From Phoenix dactylifera (lineage: Eukaryota > Streptophyta > Magnoliopsida > Arecales > Arecaceae), in contig NW_024068208.1 in assembly GCF_009389715.1 (NCBI RefSeq), positions 1 to 64,000 of the forward strand: 64,000 nucleotides of DNA. Direction: 5' to 3'. The notes under the pieces are model-generated. The model worked only from the letters and a program-made list of their open reading frames with translations. It was not told the DNA's origin and did no database searches. The position numbers and the translations under genes were made by a program. This document shows positions 34,829 to 48,759 of the stretch, one piece after another. The first letter of the stretch is position 1. Each line of letters begins with the position of its first letter.

Positions 34829-37800
34829 TCACATTTTGATGTTGAAGTAATCAGGGTCAAAGTGATGCAACCTCACGTAACCATCCTCACCACCACTTGC
34901 GAAGCTATCCAACACAGAAAATAATAATTAGTATGGCGTCACATGTTTGAAAGATTTCTGTAGCATGAATCTCATATCCCATTAATTGCCAGCAATATAC
35001 AGCAAATTCTAGCCCCGAAAAAAAAATAATGTACAGCAAGTATATCGTAAATGGCATTTATAGCAATTTAAATAACAAGACAATAATTCCCTTAAGAAAA
35101 GGGTGTAATACTAATACCAACACCATCCCTCAAAAAAAAAAAGGCAACCAATTTAAGCTCTTTCTAAACATTATACATAGGTTGCAGCAAAAGATTTGAA
35201 TGATAATATAGTGGACAAGTCGTTGATGTTCAATTAAGCAAGAAATGCCTTGCCAAATTATGGAAGATTTGGGATACTCAACAAGGACATCAACTTAATA
35301 TATATATATATATATATATATTTTAATACAGCATGTGGACCAATGAATACTTGCCTGCACTAAAAGCATACATGCCTTTGGTGAAGGCCTCCTGCAGCTA
35401 GAGCCCCTCAACATCATATATTAGAACTTGATGACTCCATTACCACATCTCATGCCAAGAGTCATTGTTTCTAGTCGTAACAAACAAGTTATGTATCTCT
35501 GTACTTTTCTGTCTTTGGCGGGCCATAACTCATACGCAAGATAGGCCATTCATGTCGAATAAGAGCACATTTCGCCTATATGCCTAGGTGTATCACAAGC
35601 TAAATTCATGGTAATGAGAAAAGGTTATGAAAATGTCCTGATATTCTTTTTTTTCAAGGGAAAGGCAGGTCAATCCACCCATATATCCTCATATTCAAGA
35701 ACTATATATGCATACAAAAGACTAAATCCAACTACATGGCCTATGACATCTCAATGATCAATTACTGATGATAATGGCATGGCAGTAGGGGTGTGAAAAA
35801 AAGCAGGCCAAACTACGAACCCAAACCGATCAGGTCACTTCAGTTGAGTTTAAGCAGGGTTTTTCTATAGTCAGTTTAGTTTCAGTTTAAAAAAATTTCA
35901 AACCGAAAAAATTGGTTCAGTTTCATTTTGGATTTTTGAAAAAACCAACCCTGATATATGTGTGTATTTTCCCTTCAGTGGTTCAGCCCTAACCCTAATC
36001 CTTTTTCATGGGTCTCCTCCCCACTCGGACCAGCACCAATCACCCCTTCTTTATCTCACCATCTCTTCCCCTCACCACTCCAGCCACCGGTGCCTCCTCA
36101 TCCTCCAATCGATAAGGAGCCAATGGCGTCATTGCCCGGCAGCTAAAGCAGCTGCAATGGGTGGGGGAGATGGCCCTCATGCCTCATGGGGTGTCTCATC
36201 TCTTTCAAGCCCCACTATCTTGTCATGAAGCTCGGCTCTTGGAACCTACCCCAATTCCTTTCTTTTGATTCTTGAAATCGGAAGTACGACAAGAGATCGA
36301 TTTTGGAGTCAGCTGTATACAAGGAATTGGAGAGCATCCAAAATCCTTCTTTGATCTAACTTGACTGTAGTCTTGTTTTCTCTTACTCTCCTTCTCCTTT
36401 GGGTTTTGTAGATGGATTTTTTCAATATAAACTCTAAGAAAACCATCATGAACTGGCAACGTTCGGATCTTCTCAACATGATGCAATGAACCAAGAAGGG
36501 TGCAACCAGAATTTTGAGTGCACATAGAATTTTCAGTGCTCATAGACAAGGGCGACCAGAAGAAGTATTGATAGGCACTAAAGGATCTCCCCTGCCTCAA
36601 GTAATTCTTTCCACTTAAAAATGCAAATTAATAAAGATTCAACCATTAAGGGCATTGCTTAAGATTGCTGAACTAAAGGTACTATACAGAATATTCAACT
36701 TTGGATTATCATTTTCCCTAGTGAACTATTAGATCCTACTCAAAAACAAAAAAACACAAAACAGAAGAATAACTTAAGTATTCTCGATATGGTGATCAAT
36801 ATTATTGTGCTATAGCATATGCATGTGCAATATGATTATTAAGGCCCAGAAGATGAGAAAGTCTGCACATGGATAAGAATAAAATTTAGAAAATCTCACA
36901 TTAATTGCATTAACAGCATAAGGCATATGTCTACATGGTACAAAAATGAAATGCATAGATCTGATCCAACAAAAAGTGGCATTAGGCTTGTTCATTATGG
37001 TTGAATAATCTCTGATAAATACTAAAGTTATTCTAACTTTACTGAAAGTTCTGCCAAAGTGCTAACTTTTATATTAGATGAATTGACTAATATGGAACAA
37101 GCTTAAGAAGGGTCGTAGAGAATAAATATTGGAAAGTATAAACTTGTTTCCAAATAGGCCCTATGTAGATACGTGTCAATATGAAGTGGGAAAAAATATA
37201 CACAAAACATAGACAAAGCATAAAGAAGCATAGGCAGTGGAGGAACAGCATCCACCCTAGAGAGATTAGCTAAACTGATATACAAGCTTTGTATCCTTAA
37301 TCATCCCTGAAAAAACAAGCTCTTTTTATTGATCGTTACAGAGAATCCAACTATGTTTTCACTTGAAAAGTAACGTAATCATTATTCTGAGTGTATTTTT
37401 CAGAAGGCATTGGCCAAAAACCAGCATGCTTCAAAATATGACCGAAAACCTAAAATAAAATAATTTTGAAGAAAAAATAACACAGAAAACCCATGGCCCT
37501 AGTGCAACTCTGTTAAGGTTTTAAATACTGTGGTATCCTGCCGTCCTAGTTTTTGCATGCGCCCAACACTCGGGATGGTGGATGTCCTATCCCAACCCAT
37601 CCCAGCTCATTTCCCAACACTCAGGAGTCAGGAATGTACCGTCCCCACACTTGGGGCAGTGGGATGCCCCACTGTTCCACTGGTATTTAGAACCATGAAC
37701 TTAAAACCAGCCATTCAACAAAAATCTAATTCCCATTGGAGTATTGAACTTAGGGCTTTCCTTAAATTATGATGTTGTGCGGTATAGACTAATACTTTCC

Positions 37801-40800
37801 AACTTTGACTGAAACACTTGCCTAGCATAAAGTTATATAACTTTCCCAAAGTATGTGTATACTCTGTACCGTCATGTGGTAGGTACATTCATGTATGAGA
37901 AACTCAACCTTTTGTCCATACAACTGACTAAAGACATGCAAGCTTCCAGCTTCAGTAACACCTAAATAACTCTGATAAATTGTAGAAAAAAGGCATCCAA
38001 AAGAATACATTAAGAATGTTGCAAAAAAAGTCACTAGAATTTGTGATTGGGAACCAAAGAATGATCAAGATTCGAAAACAAGACCTTAAAGAAAAGCATA
38101 TATGTGGAAAACATATAAAACATGTGAAATGCATGAAATGATAAATGCAATGGCACCATTCATACACGTGCACAATGCAATAATGTTGTTTAGCGAGTTT
38201 AGAATTTAAGTTTCAAAAATAGAAAATTCAAAAGTTAAAATGTAACAAAAGGAGAACAGAAATAACCTTCTTCCATCAGGATTGAAGGCCAAAGCATTAA
38301 TTGGTCCAAAATGCCCTTTCACACCCCCAATTTCCTCTTGAAGAATCTGTTCAACAAAGAGAAAAAACAAATTCTTAAAGCCTAAAGAATTGAATCAATG
38401 GCATAACATTACTCAAGGAATTCAAACCTTAGTTGAAAAGGTAATATAAACATTGCTTACCTTGTGAAAGAATTTTGCTTCAAACTTCCCAGCACGACGA
38501 TCGGTAGTTGTAACATGCGATGCATCCTGACCACCTCCAATCACCACCTGAAGGAAATCAAATGCCATGATTATTTCTCAGAAACAGATTCATCCTTTAG
38601 GTGCATTAAACTACAAAGTTCTGATTTGCATCTTGTGAGTCATTAATCAATCAAAGTTCCAGTCTGAACGGGCAGAACACCAACTGGACTTTTACCAGAT
38701 GATTTAGATAAAAGTATATAGAATTGTAAAAAGTGTACAGTTGCATATATCAAAAGCAACATGGTAGCACAGAATATCATTTTTGTAACAGACTTTAATG
38801 AAAAACAGAAGTCCTGAACACTGGCAGGCAAAGGCAAATAAGATGCAAATCAGATAGTTTGCAAAGCCTTGTAGTGCAGACAAGATGGAAGTGATTCCAA
38901 TATTATAAAGTCTAAACTGACAAATTCATGCATGCTTGTGCAGTTGTCCGGTTGTGACTGGGTGGCTGGCTCTGTGTCTGAGTGCTATGCTGCATCTGGA
39001 TGCTTCACACCAACCAATAATTGCTCAAATGCAGATAAACAAAAGGGGGGTCCATTTAGAGCTTACATGATCAAGAAGCGGAGATATCGCACATGCATTG
39101 ACTGGGCGTTCAGTCACGTATGCCTTGATAAGAGTTAGTGTTCTGGCATCCCAGAGCTAAGGAAATTACATAAAATTGGTATTAGCAGAGATACTATTGT
39201 CCAAATAGAATTACTGTGAGGGGAAATCTTATTTGATATAGATCATGAAAATCGATAAGCTACAATACCTTGGCAGATTTATCCAATGATCCAGAGAGGA
39301 AATGAGACCCCTTGGCAGACTTTGACAGAGAAGTGATAGGTTTCTGATGACCAGTTTCTTTATCGGATTCTTTCAGCAGCTGCCCAGTCTACAGAAAAGA
39401 AAGCCCCCAAAATCATATATTTTCATGAAACGGCAGTGATTAAGAAGAAATTTCATGGATAACTATATGGAAAAAAAAGCATCAATGTTAACCATTATGA
39501 CAAGTCTCTTGCTCATTTAAGTTCTACTATGGCATCATTCAAAATAAAAAAGAATTAACTCATTAACCAAAAAAAAGGGTTCCAGTTTCCAAACCTCTAG
39601 CTGGTAATGCAAGGAAGAAAAAATCAACCAAGCTGAATATATGAATTTGGGGGCGAGTGGTTTGAATGGGAAAAGCAGGACATCCAGAAGTTAGGATACA
39701 AAGTTCAAACCAAAGCAAAAATATGAAGTAAAAGAATTGTATCTGCTAGAGTACTAATTTTACGGAAGCAGATTTCCCTAGTCTGGTGATCCCTATTTTT
39801 TTTCCCAGCGGAGTTCATGAATGATGGAGATACATGTTCAGATTGACCTGACACAAGAAGCATCAGGGCTTCATATAACACTTGCTAGACTTACCAGGTC
39901 AATTTAAAAGCTATAGGTTTTAAGCTACTTCACCAACCAGGAGTCTTCTGCAATTTAATTTTTTCACTACATACATCACACATTATTACAAATGTTAGTT
40001 GGACAGTGACGCAGGTACCAAGCGTCCCGTCTGGAAAATCCAATACAGGAATCTTCAAGAAATTGACATCGGAACACATAATTACATTATATATGCATGT
40101 GTAAATATGTGCCTATATACATGTATAATGAATAATAAGCTTGAGCTATGCACCGTTAAGTACATAAAATTTGATAAAATGCTTGCGAATTTTATGTTAG
40201 ATTTGATGATTTTCACATAGAAGTTGCAAAAATGGATACATGATGTTGATGACATCACGGCATGATGGAATGAAGTATCAAGGAATGTCATAAAGTGTAC
40301 CAAGTGTCCAACTTTGGAGGGTCCAGGTAACAGTAGTTAGAGACTATGTAAAGTCTACAATGTTAATCGAGTGAAGAACTAAAAGAATCAAACTGTAAAT
40401 TCCTAATTCATTAGGTCAAAAGAGGATTACAAATTGGTAGGAATTGAACCAATTCACGATATAGTGCAATGAAATATGAAAAACAAAATGAGTGCATAAG
40501 AAATACTATAGAATGGTCAAATAAATCTTATACGCAGCAAATTTTGCTTATATAGTTCCTTCTAAAAATTAATTTTATCATCTATCTCATGGCTCTTGAT
40601 TGAAAAAGAAAAAATCAAAGGTTATATGAATCAAGAAAACAAAATTTTCTCAACCTACCAAAGTTATTAAGGAAAAGCAAATTGCAAATTACAAGTCTGA
40701 CCCTGAATGAAGCAAGTAAAAGTGAACAAACTTTAAGGCGAGCAATAAAGAAGAGGCTGATGCCAGCATAAATCTACACTACATTACAAAAACAAGGTGC

Positions 40801-43372
40801 ATATATATTTAAAAAGCGCTAAACTCTAGATATCTGAAATGAATGTGAGAAGAAAATTTAAACAGAGATAGAAATCACCTGGAGAGAGAAACTTATCTCA
40901 TATAGAGCTAATAATTACTCAAGCAGACTAAACGAACAGAAAAGCAACTAGAGTTGATCAAAAGTTTTGATGACACAAACAACAATCTCACATGCAAAAA
41001 TAAATGAGAATAATTTATCTGCTAAGGGAATAATATCCATAATTATAACTACAATCATCAAAAACTCATCCTAACTATTCAAGGACTGGTATGAATCCTC
41101 ATGTATCAACTGCAGCACGATTTTAAGCTATAGAGAAAATGACCAGGGGTGTTCCTCAGTCATATAGGGGGCAATAAGATAACAATTGACAAGAACAGAA
41201 GATCACTCAGAAACAAACATCAGTGCAAGCATTCCAGTCATTGAAAAAGGGCTTAAAATCCCCAACAAGGAAACTAAGAATAAAAAAAAATCAAATAAGA
41301 ATACCCAGGTATGATGTCAAGAAATGAAAGAGTCTTTAATTTTGATTCCAAGGTACACATGAGGAAAGGTCAAGATGGTTGATAGAAACAAATAGAAAAT
41401 AATGGAAAGTACTATTATCTTCACAATGAAAGGAGGTTTTATAACTTTGTTTAGCCATTATATTCTAGAGATTCACAAGCGATGATGCAAGAAACATGAC
41501 AGAGTTTTTATCACAACATTTTTGCCATGACAGTAAGAGATACATGTGAGCAAGGATTGCCGAACCGGACCGTACCGCCCGGTTTGGGCCAAATCGAGCC
41601 GACCCCGTCAGAGACCGGGTCGATTTGCTTATGGAAAACGGTTCCGGCCGAAACCACAGTAACACTGGCCGGAACCGGACGAACCGAACGGTTCCGTCCG
41701 GTTCGAACTGGTACCGAACCGGACTAGGTGTTGATAGGTACGTCATCCAATCCCAGTTCGGCAATCCTCGCATGTGAGGTATACATAAAAGAATGGGTGC
41801 ACATATAATCATGTTCTATATATATAATGCCAAATAAGCAAACAAGTGCAAGCCATTCAGATTGGATAAAATTTTATAGATGAGATATTCAGTGACCGAC
41901 CTCCGAATCCCATATACGGATCACAGCATCTTCTCCGGCACTTATTATGGTCTTATTTAAAGGTCCCCAGACAGCCCTATTGATTCTCCCATGAGGACCC
42001 TTGATTGTAAGCACTGATTCACCAGTCTCTGCCCAAAGAGAAAAAGGCCAAGAATTTTGTATAACAACAAGGCAGTGAACAGTCAAACATATGTCATATT
42101 GTTAATTTTGCTTTCTAATATGTGTTACGTAGTCAGCCCCTTGTCAAGAAAGACAGCCTCTCAGCCATCAGAAAGTTTTAACTTTCAACAATGAATGGCT
42201 TTAAAATAGAGTCAAAATCCTAAGTTCACCTGTCCAAAGTAGATAGCAAGAAATACGCAATGCATACCAGTCAGCAGCAATAATGTTGCCTAAACAAAAA
42301 AAAAAAGATGACCAAGCAGCAGCCAACCGTAAGGCTGTTGATGGTGCACTGCAAGATCACCGCAAACATCAACAAGAAAGAGAGAGAGAGGAGGGGTGGG
42401 GAGGAAGAGCTTACAAAACTTATAAAAATATCCAAAGCATGCAAAATCACACGTGTCATTTTTTCAGTTAATTAATTAAGCTCATTCAAATGACATCATG
42501 CAGATTGCTTTCTCCATTTTTTAGTGTATATGCAATACATAAAATGATATAGAGGAAGGCAACACTTTTCACAACAATGGGGCAGAAAATGGAGCAACAC
42601 AAAAAGAAAAAAATAAAATTAGTGCCCCACAGAGGACTTGCTCAGCTAAAAAGAAAATATTATTTAAAAGAGATAATAAATGATGATCAACTTCAAACCT
42701 CCAACCAAATGATGTGGAGAAGCAAGTCCCAACTGGACCTTCTGAAGTGTTAACATCCTTGCTCAATCCAACAACTTCGACAAAATGAAAAGGTAGTTAA
42801 AATAAGGCTAATATTGACTGGAAGATCTCGAAAGATCTCCTGGCAGGAGAAAAAATATGCATATGACAAAATGGTCCCAAACTCACCATTACAACTAAAC
42901 TCATTTCCCATCTTTCCTTTTATTAGAAGGTAATGACAGAGCTAACATCCCAGGACATCTAGACCACCCGTAAAACATGGAACTACCAAACTGAACCATG
43001 CAGGTCAAAGCATGAACGCCTCTTTTGTGAGAACTGAACAGAGTGAGCTTAAAATGAAGCTCCCTCAACATCCTGCCTTCAAATTCTATTGTCATCAACC
43101 TCACTTGTAAGTTAGTAATGCCATCAGAGCTTCAATGGGCCTCTAAGCTCCAGCAAAGCGGGGAAAAAAAAAGAAATTTTTAACAGAAATGATGTGAATA
43201 CTCGATTATTCCATACTTTACCAAAAGAAATGTGGCATAAGTATAAAACAAAAGAAGGGCAAGAAATACACAATGCACACCAGTCAGCAGCAATGATATT
43301 GCCTAAACAAAAAATACAAGCAGCAGCCAACAATCTGGCAGTTAATGGTGTGCACTGCAAAGATCCTACTCT

Positions 43373-43420
<48 letters not shown>

Positions 43421-46400
43421 GTGGGCCTAGAAAACTAACACAAAAAACTAAGTATGCAAAATCATTGTATCATTTGTTTTTCAGTTGATTGATTAAGCTT
43501 ATTCAACTGAGTTCATGCTAGGTAGTACCATGTATATGTACCTTATATATATACACATATGCACATATATATAGATATACATACATATTCATATATGTAT
43601 ATACATCCATACATACATACAAATATATATATATATATATATATATATGAATGTAATGTGTGATACATAAAATGATATAGAGCAGGCAACACTTTGACAT
43701 AAATGCGGCAGAAAATGGAGTCACAACCAGAACCAGAAAACGATAAAGACCCCATACAGGACTCACTCATCTAAAAGAATATATATTAAGAAGAGATAAT
43801 AAATGAAGATCAACTTCAGACCTCCAACCAAATGATCAAGAAGCATGTCCAACTGGATACTTCAAAGTGTTAACAACCCGTGTTCGGTCCAACAACTCCA
43901 ACCAAATGAGGCTAATATTATCATATGGCTGATTAGAAAATAACTAAGATATCCTGGCAGCAACCTCAAACTCACCAACGCAACTAACGTCATCTTTCAT
44001 TTTACTAGAAAGTTGGGATGGAGAGAGATTATACCAGGACAACTAGACCACCCACAGAACTTGGGGCTACCAAACTAAATCATGTAGGTCAAAGCAAGGG
44101 TGCCTATTTGAGAGGATAGTATAGAGTGAGCTTAAAATAATGCTCCCCTTAACATCTTCCCTTAAAATTCAAATGTCATCATCTTCACATATAAGTTGGC
44201 AATGTCATAATCTTCAATGGAGATATAAGCTCCAGAAAACCAAAACAAGGGAAATTGTTAACAGCAATGTGTCCATACTCCTAGACTCCATATTGTATCA
44301 GAACATTGCCAAAAAAAGTATAAAAGGAAAAGGGAAATTAAATCATACGTTGACTAGGATCTCTGGCAATTCTTTTCACTTGAATGGTGGAAGGCAGGCC
44401 CATAAATGGGTCTGTTGTGATTACAGCAAGCTTATCACCAACAGAAAAATCTACAGCTCTAGCTGGAGAATCAAAGTTAAAAGAGTACAGCTGGACCCCT
44501 GTCTGCACATTCCACAGCTTCACACTCTGGTCAGCACTGCCAGTGATAAGTCGTGTAGAATCCCCTAAATGGATTAAAAAAAAGAAAGATGAAGATAAGT
44601 ATATGAACATTTTCTTCTCTAGCATCAACAAACAGGGACAAAGCAGTATAATTGTTCCAAAACTTTATCAAGCTGGTTTCAGGTATAGAATATTCCACAC
44701 CTGAAAACCAGAAAACTCATTCTCAATGCTGCACATATTATATTTCTCCACTATATATTAGATATAATTGTTCTCTCTCTCTTGGCCCCAACACTACGCA
44801 TCCCCCCCCCCAAGAAAAAAGGAAAAAAAGAGGGGAAAAAAGAAGAAGATAATAAGACATATACCCCAAAACTCATCCTTGCCTCCTTTGCTCACCAATG
44901 CTCTCAAACACCCACCCCGCCCCCTGCCGCCTGCCCCCCTGCTTATTTCTCCTCTCTAACCAACAAATACTTGAGAATTACCCCATACCTAATTATCATC
45001 TAATATGGATCTATGCTTGCAAATTAAGTTCAGGTTCAGCTCCTAGTTCTATATACGTGACTCTGGCTTGGTTACAAGATTAACTAAACCTAACTCTACC
45101 TGTTGCCAAACCTGATCTTGTTCATGCTTGTAGCTCAGATCATCATATTAAAGGTCTTACCTACAACTACACACAAATATGAGATTTGTCTGTCTCTTTC
45201 CAACTCTTTGGATGAGAATTGATAAATCTAATCCTAGCTCGACCTTTTGCCAAAGGTGGTCTTGTTTATGCTTGTAGCTCAGGCCATCATAGTAAAAGAC
45301 TTACCTACAACCACACAAATATGAGAATTATCTCTCTCTCCCAACTCTTTTGATGCAAACAAAATTTTTCTCCACTTCAGTGCACTTGCACAATCAGGCA
45401 AACATACAACAAGAAAAATTAATCCTTTTTAACATCCCTAATGTTCCAACTACAGTTGCCATTGACACCTAATAAGAAGAAACATTAACTAGTGCACCTA
45501 TAAACATATGCAAAAGGTTGTAACTTCCATTAAAACTTCAAAGCTACGTCAATCTTCAATACAAGTTATGGCACACAAAGATATGTTTGTCTTGGACTCT
45601 TTGCCAAACTCTTAATATCTATTATTTGTTTCAAAAAAGCTTCACAGTTCAAATCCTATAACAAAGCACAAAATGGTTTTTGCTCCATATTCCAGAAGAT
45701 AAAGAAAGTACTTTTACACTATCAAAGAAAAGCAGAAGCATGCTTCATACATCTCTTACCATTTTCTAAGTTCAAATTCATTTTGACATCATGTTTTGAC
45801 CACTAGCAAGGGGAACTGTTATTATAGTTTACAACATGGCCCTGCTTGGATACAGGCATCAGGTATCCATTTGACATGGCACACAACTGATGAGGAGGAG
45901 GATGAAAGTGGCCCAGAAAAGGAAAAATTCCTGATATTGAGGATGCCACCGAAATATAAATTCACAGGGATAGTATAAGTAACTTTTATATTGAAACCGG
46001 TTATCCCAAAAATCAGAAGTAATATATCCCATGTCTACTCCCAGTCAGACAAACTCCTCCCCACTTCATCTCCTCACTCCCTTCTACCCACATGAGAGAA
46101 ATCCAAGTGACAACAAAATCAAGCATCCTAACAGGACCTACAAGACCTAAGAAATAATTTGCAATTCTAACCATAGTACAATACTCCCACTTTCTCAAAG
46201 CAAAGAAGGGATTGAATTCATAGTTTCAAGAATTGTTGGAAGCTTGAAATCTTTAATCATATGTAGCTTCAATCAAGGGTCATCCATGAGCTCCCACTCC
46301 AACTTCAGGGAACACATAAAGTTTCTTGCTCCTAGCACGAGCTACTCTAACATGCCAATATGATTATAATTTTAACACATCAACTATTACAACTAATGCC

Positions 46401-48410
46401 TAACAATATTAATATTTATGTTGCAAAAAATTTTAAAACTGTGTAACATTTGTTATATATGTATTATTGTTAGGAGTCATTAATAAGAAATGTGTAGAAT
46501 TTTACCTCAGGTTAGTATTTTATTTAAGAAGTTTCCTGCTTGTGGATCTCAATCTAAATATGTAACCTAGTCCCACTAGTTTATGTCAAAAAGAACTGAA
46601 GAAGGTTGACATATTCAACGAAAATCATAAGGAAAATTACTAATGTAATGTCTCCTAACTTATATGGTATGTTTTAACATTGTGCGCCTATAGATGTCAT
46701 CCATTACAGCTAACTAAAATCACCCATCCACTGACCATGAAAAAGAAGATGAAATGAACAACCACACAAGTTCAGATGCGCATGACTGTACATATTACAT
46801 CTTCAAGCTATATTTCAAGCAGTCATGCTTCCTGAGTTCTTTTGGACTGCACAAAAGGAATCTACTCCCTCTTCTAGCAACAAGCATTTATAGTCAAACA
46901 AACAACCTTCCAAACATCTCAAGTCAAAGCATGTACCTCTCACTCTTAAGGTTGGTGTAAACGTTTCCAAATTGTATCAATTTTCTCTTCCTTAAATACT
47001 TCACACAAATGCTCCAATTGTTATTTAAGATTATGTATTAGAAAAACTAGAGTAAAATAGAATTTCCCAGCAAAAGAGTTTGCTTCAAACCAAATTCTGA
47101 TGCAACTTCTCATAAAAACTCACAAGAATTCCAATGATTCATTGCATGTCACACATCAAAAACTTTATTCAGAGCATAGTCCCCATTACTCAACTACAAC
47201 AGAGTTCTTCTATACTGTACATATCATTAAAGGCTCCAAACCATCCCACCGTAATATACCGTTCAGTTCTTCAAGCTAAATTCCCTTAAATCATGATTAA
47301 TAGTCAATTTATTGGTTTTCCTTATCTGCATGCTTTTAACTTTCTTTTAGAAATTTTCAGTTGTATCCATTACCCATACTCTATCTTGGAAAATAAAAAT
47401 GATATAAATATAGTGCAAATTTAAAGGGTATAGATAATGTACCAAAATGCACCAGTAGTTGCAAATTATAAGTCAAACCATAATATGGTGTTATTGAGGA
47501 GGGTGGTGGCATATGCAATTGACACCAAATGATCAATGATGATAATCCCCCAAGAAGCAATATGTTTAATGCTTAGAAGGTTACCCTACTTCACACACTT
47601 TCCTTCTCATTCAATTGATACACAAATTATGGTACATAGTAAATACTGGTAAGAACAAAAGTAGTTTGTTAGTTGGGATGTAAATGTTATCATATTGCTT
47701 GATGAGACAGACGTTTCAAAGTACTATCAATAAGCAATGAAAGATACGGACCAGCAAAATGAAATTCCCAGAATTATTCCCTCAAACCCATCTGTCCCAT
47801 CCTGCTAGAAGAGAGGCATGGGCATGTCCTATATTGAGCATTGAGCTATATTGAGCATTGAGTGCGAGCAAGATGCCAACGACAGGAAAGACCAATAAGA
47901 CATTGCATTATGTGGATGACCTCACAAAACTTTCTTCAGAATTTCATAGCAGATCCCCTAGGGATGACACCTAACCATGAGCCCTTCCAAAATCCCTCCT
48001 TTTTATCACATATAGGTAAAGAAGCCAAACTTCTCTCTAGATACATGACCAATTCACCAAGGAAAACGAGAAAAAAAAATATTTTTCCCTCAGTACAACT
48101 TAATCGATGCTAAAAAGAAAAGTTTCATAGAAAATATAATAAAATCCCAGAAATAAAATCCCCCCTCCCCCAAAAAAAAACAAGAAAGGTAAGGATAAAG
48201 AAGCTAAAAGACAAGGTGGAACTCACGGGAGACATCACAGCACCAGACAGCGCCGTTGTGGCCTTTATAGGTGCCGAGGCGCTCGCCATTGTCGGCGAAC
48301 CAGACGGTCGGCGTGTGGTCCTTGGCGCAGGAGAAAAGGAGATCTCCCTCCCGGTTGTACTTGAGGAACGTGAGCGGCCTCTCGTGGCCCTTCATCAGGA
48401 TCGGCCTCAT
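34829..48410 (-). CDS. TIF3I1: Eukaryotic translation initiation factor 3 subunit I (eIF3i), 8 exons
   Basis: Core WD40 subunit of eIF3, which helps load mRNA and initiator tRNA onto the 40S ribosome in the cytoplasm. Exons in transcript order: 48410-48227, 44564-44349, 42028-41901, 39388-39269, 39156-39067, 38547-38461, 38346-38267, 34904-34829 (stop TGA). All borders are GT/AG and all phases agree: 981 nt, 326 aa, against about 328 in Arabidopsis. It opens with [15 protein letters not shown], the hallmark eIF3i N-terminus. WD-type repeats run through the protein: GHERPL...VWFADN (8-41), GHNGAVW...VKLWN (50-88), GRINRAVWG...IRIWD (about 146-174), GHQKPI...AKLWD (about 189-219) and [11 protein letters not shown]...YVRLHHFD (from about 286). 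The C-terminus is DYFNIKM. Introns 1, 2, 3 and 7 are long (3.7, 2.3, 2.5 and 3.4 kb) and carry MITEs and duplications. No coding defects are seen. Very confident. Confidence 0.97.
35298..35322. repeat. (AT)n microsatellite in eIF3i intron 7
   Basis: About 12 AT dinucleotides. The same 3.4-kb intron also holds an A/C-rich region at about 35786-35960 (AGGGGTGTGAAAAAA...AACCAACCCTG). This may be a decayed inverted-repeat element, but its ends are not resolved. Confidence 0.8.
37517..37694. mobile_element. 178-bp MITE in eIF3i intron 7
   Basis: The ends are inverted repeats: GGTTTTAAATACTGTGG (left) and, on the other strand, GGTTCTAAATACCAGTGG (right). The interior has CCCAACACTC and similar words repeated. 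I could not find a clean target duplication, so the superfamily is open (Mutator or hAT are possible). Confidence 0.55.
41551..41770. mobile_element. Small hAT MITE (220 bp) in eIF3i intron 3
   Basis: The inverted ends are CAAGGATTGCCGAAC (left) and CGAGGATTGCCGAAC (right, other strand), 14 of 15 identical. A perfect 8-bp duplication CATGTGAG flanks it (41543-41550 and 41771-41778). The interior is a lattice of GAACCGG/CCGGTTC and GGTACCG words on both strands and can fold into strong hairpins. It lies between exons 3 and 4, about 130 bp from exon 3. No coding capacity. Same family as 27462-27765. Confidence 0.88.
43377..43420. repeat. (GA)n microsatellite
   Basis: About 20 GA units with one AAAG interruption. 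The matching position of the first duplicated unit (about 42378-42392) holds only a short GA run, so the repeat expanded after the duplication. Confidence 0.9.
43623..43648. repeat. (AT)n microsatellite
   Basis: Thirteen AT units after a stretch of ATACATAC-type repeats (43540-43622), in the second copy of the intron 2 duplication. The first copy lacks this block. Confidence 0.9.
45080..45345. repeat. Tandem duplication (about 130 bp) in eIF3i intron 1
   Basis: AA-CTAA-CCTA...TTGCCAAA...CTTGTT-ATGCTTGTAGCTCAG-CCATCATA-TAAA-G-CTTACCTACAAC-ACAC...AAATATGAGA...CCAACTCTTT occurs twice in a row, with scattered differences. Confidence 0.8.
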
Positions 48411-48759
48411 CTTGCGAGCTCCTCAGCGATGCCCTAGATATCCCCTTCGATAAACGAAGCGAGACCTTGGAACGAAAACCCTACCCCTAGACGGCAAGAA
48501 TCCTAGCGGAGGGTGAGCGCTGTCGAATGGAGAGATCGCCGGAGGAGTTGGGGAAGGCGGAAAGCCGAAAGCTGCGACTGACGTCGGTTTAGGGCTTATT
48601 GGTTTCTAGCGAGAAAGTCGGCAACGCTAACTCGACGACTGCCGAGTTTTTTTTGTTTTTTGGTAACTCAACTGCTAAGTTTTTAAAGCTAATGTTGAAC
48701 CCAACTTGGGTTGTCTAAAATGGTGCACTCGGCTTAATGTCTCGGTTGGGGTCGGGTTA
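48411..48759 (-). promoter_or_regulatory. eIF3i 5' UTR and promoter region
   Basis: GC-rich sequence directly upstream of the eIF3i ATG (48410), with no convincing TATA box, as is common for housekeeping translation-factor genes. The Ty3/gypsy relic starts within a few hundred bases, so the proximal promoter is probably short. No individual site can be assigned. Confidence 0.4.

Larger units (their letters stand above)
42240..44335. repeat. Tandem duplication (about 1 kb x 2) in eIF3i intron 2
   Basis: The unit at about 42240-43253 recurs at about 43254-44335 in the same order. Shared landmarks are GAAATAC-CAATGCA-ACCAGTCAGCAGCAAT (42250 and 43263), GCAGCAGCCAAC, a GA microsatellite, GCAAAATCA, GGCAGAAAATGGAG, GAGATAATAAATGA-GATCAACTTCA, CCTCCAACCAAATGAT, CTAGACCACCC, and AGGTCAAAGCA (43002 and 44086). 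The offset grows from about 1013 to 1084 bp because of indels. Divergence is clear, so the duplication is not recent. The right copy stops only about 15 bp short of the exon 2 donor, so no exon was duplicated. Confidence 0.9.

Noticed and set aside
44768..45003. Pro/Lys-rich ORFs in eIF3i intron 1
   Set aside because: C-rich and A-rich low-complexity sequence inside an intron; no domain.
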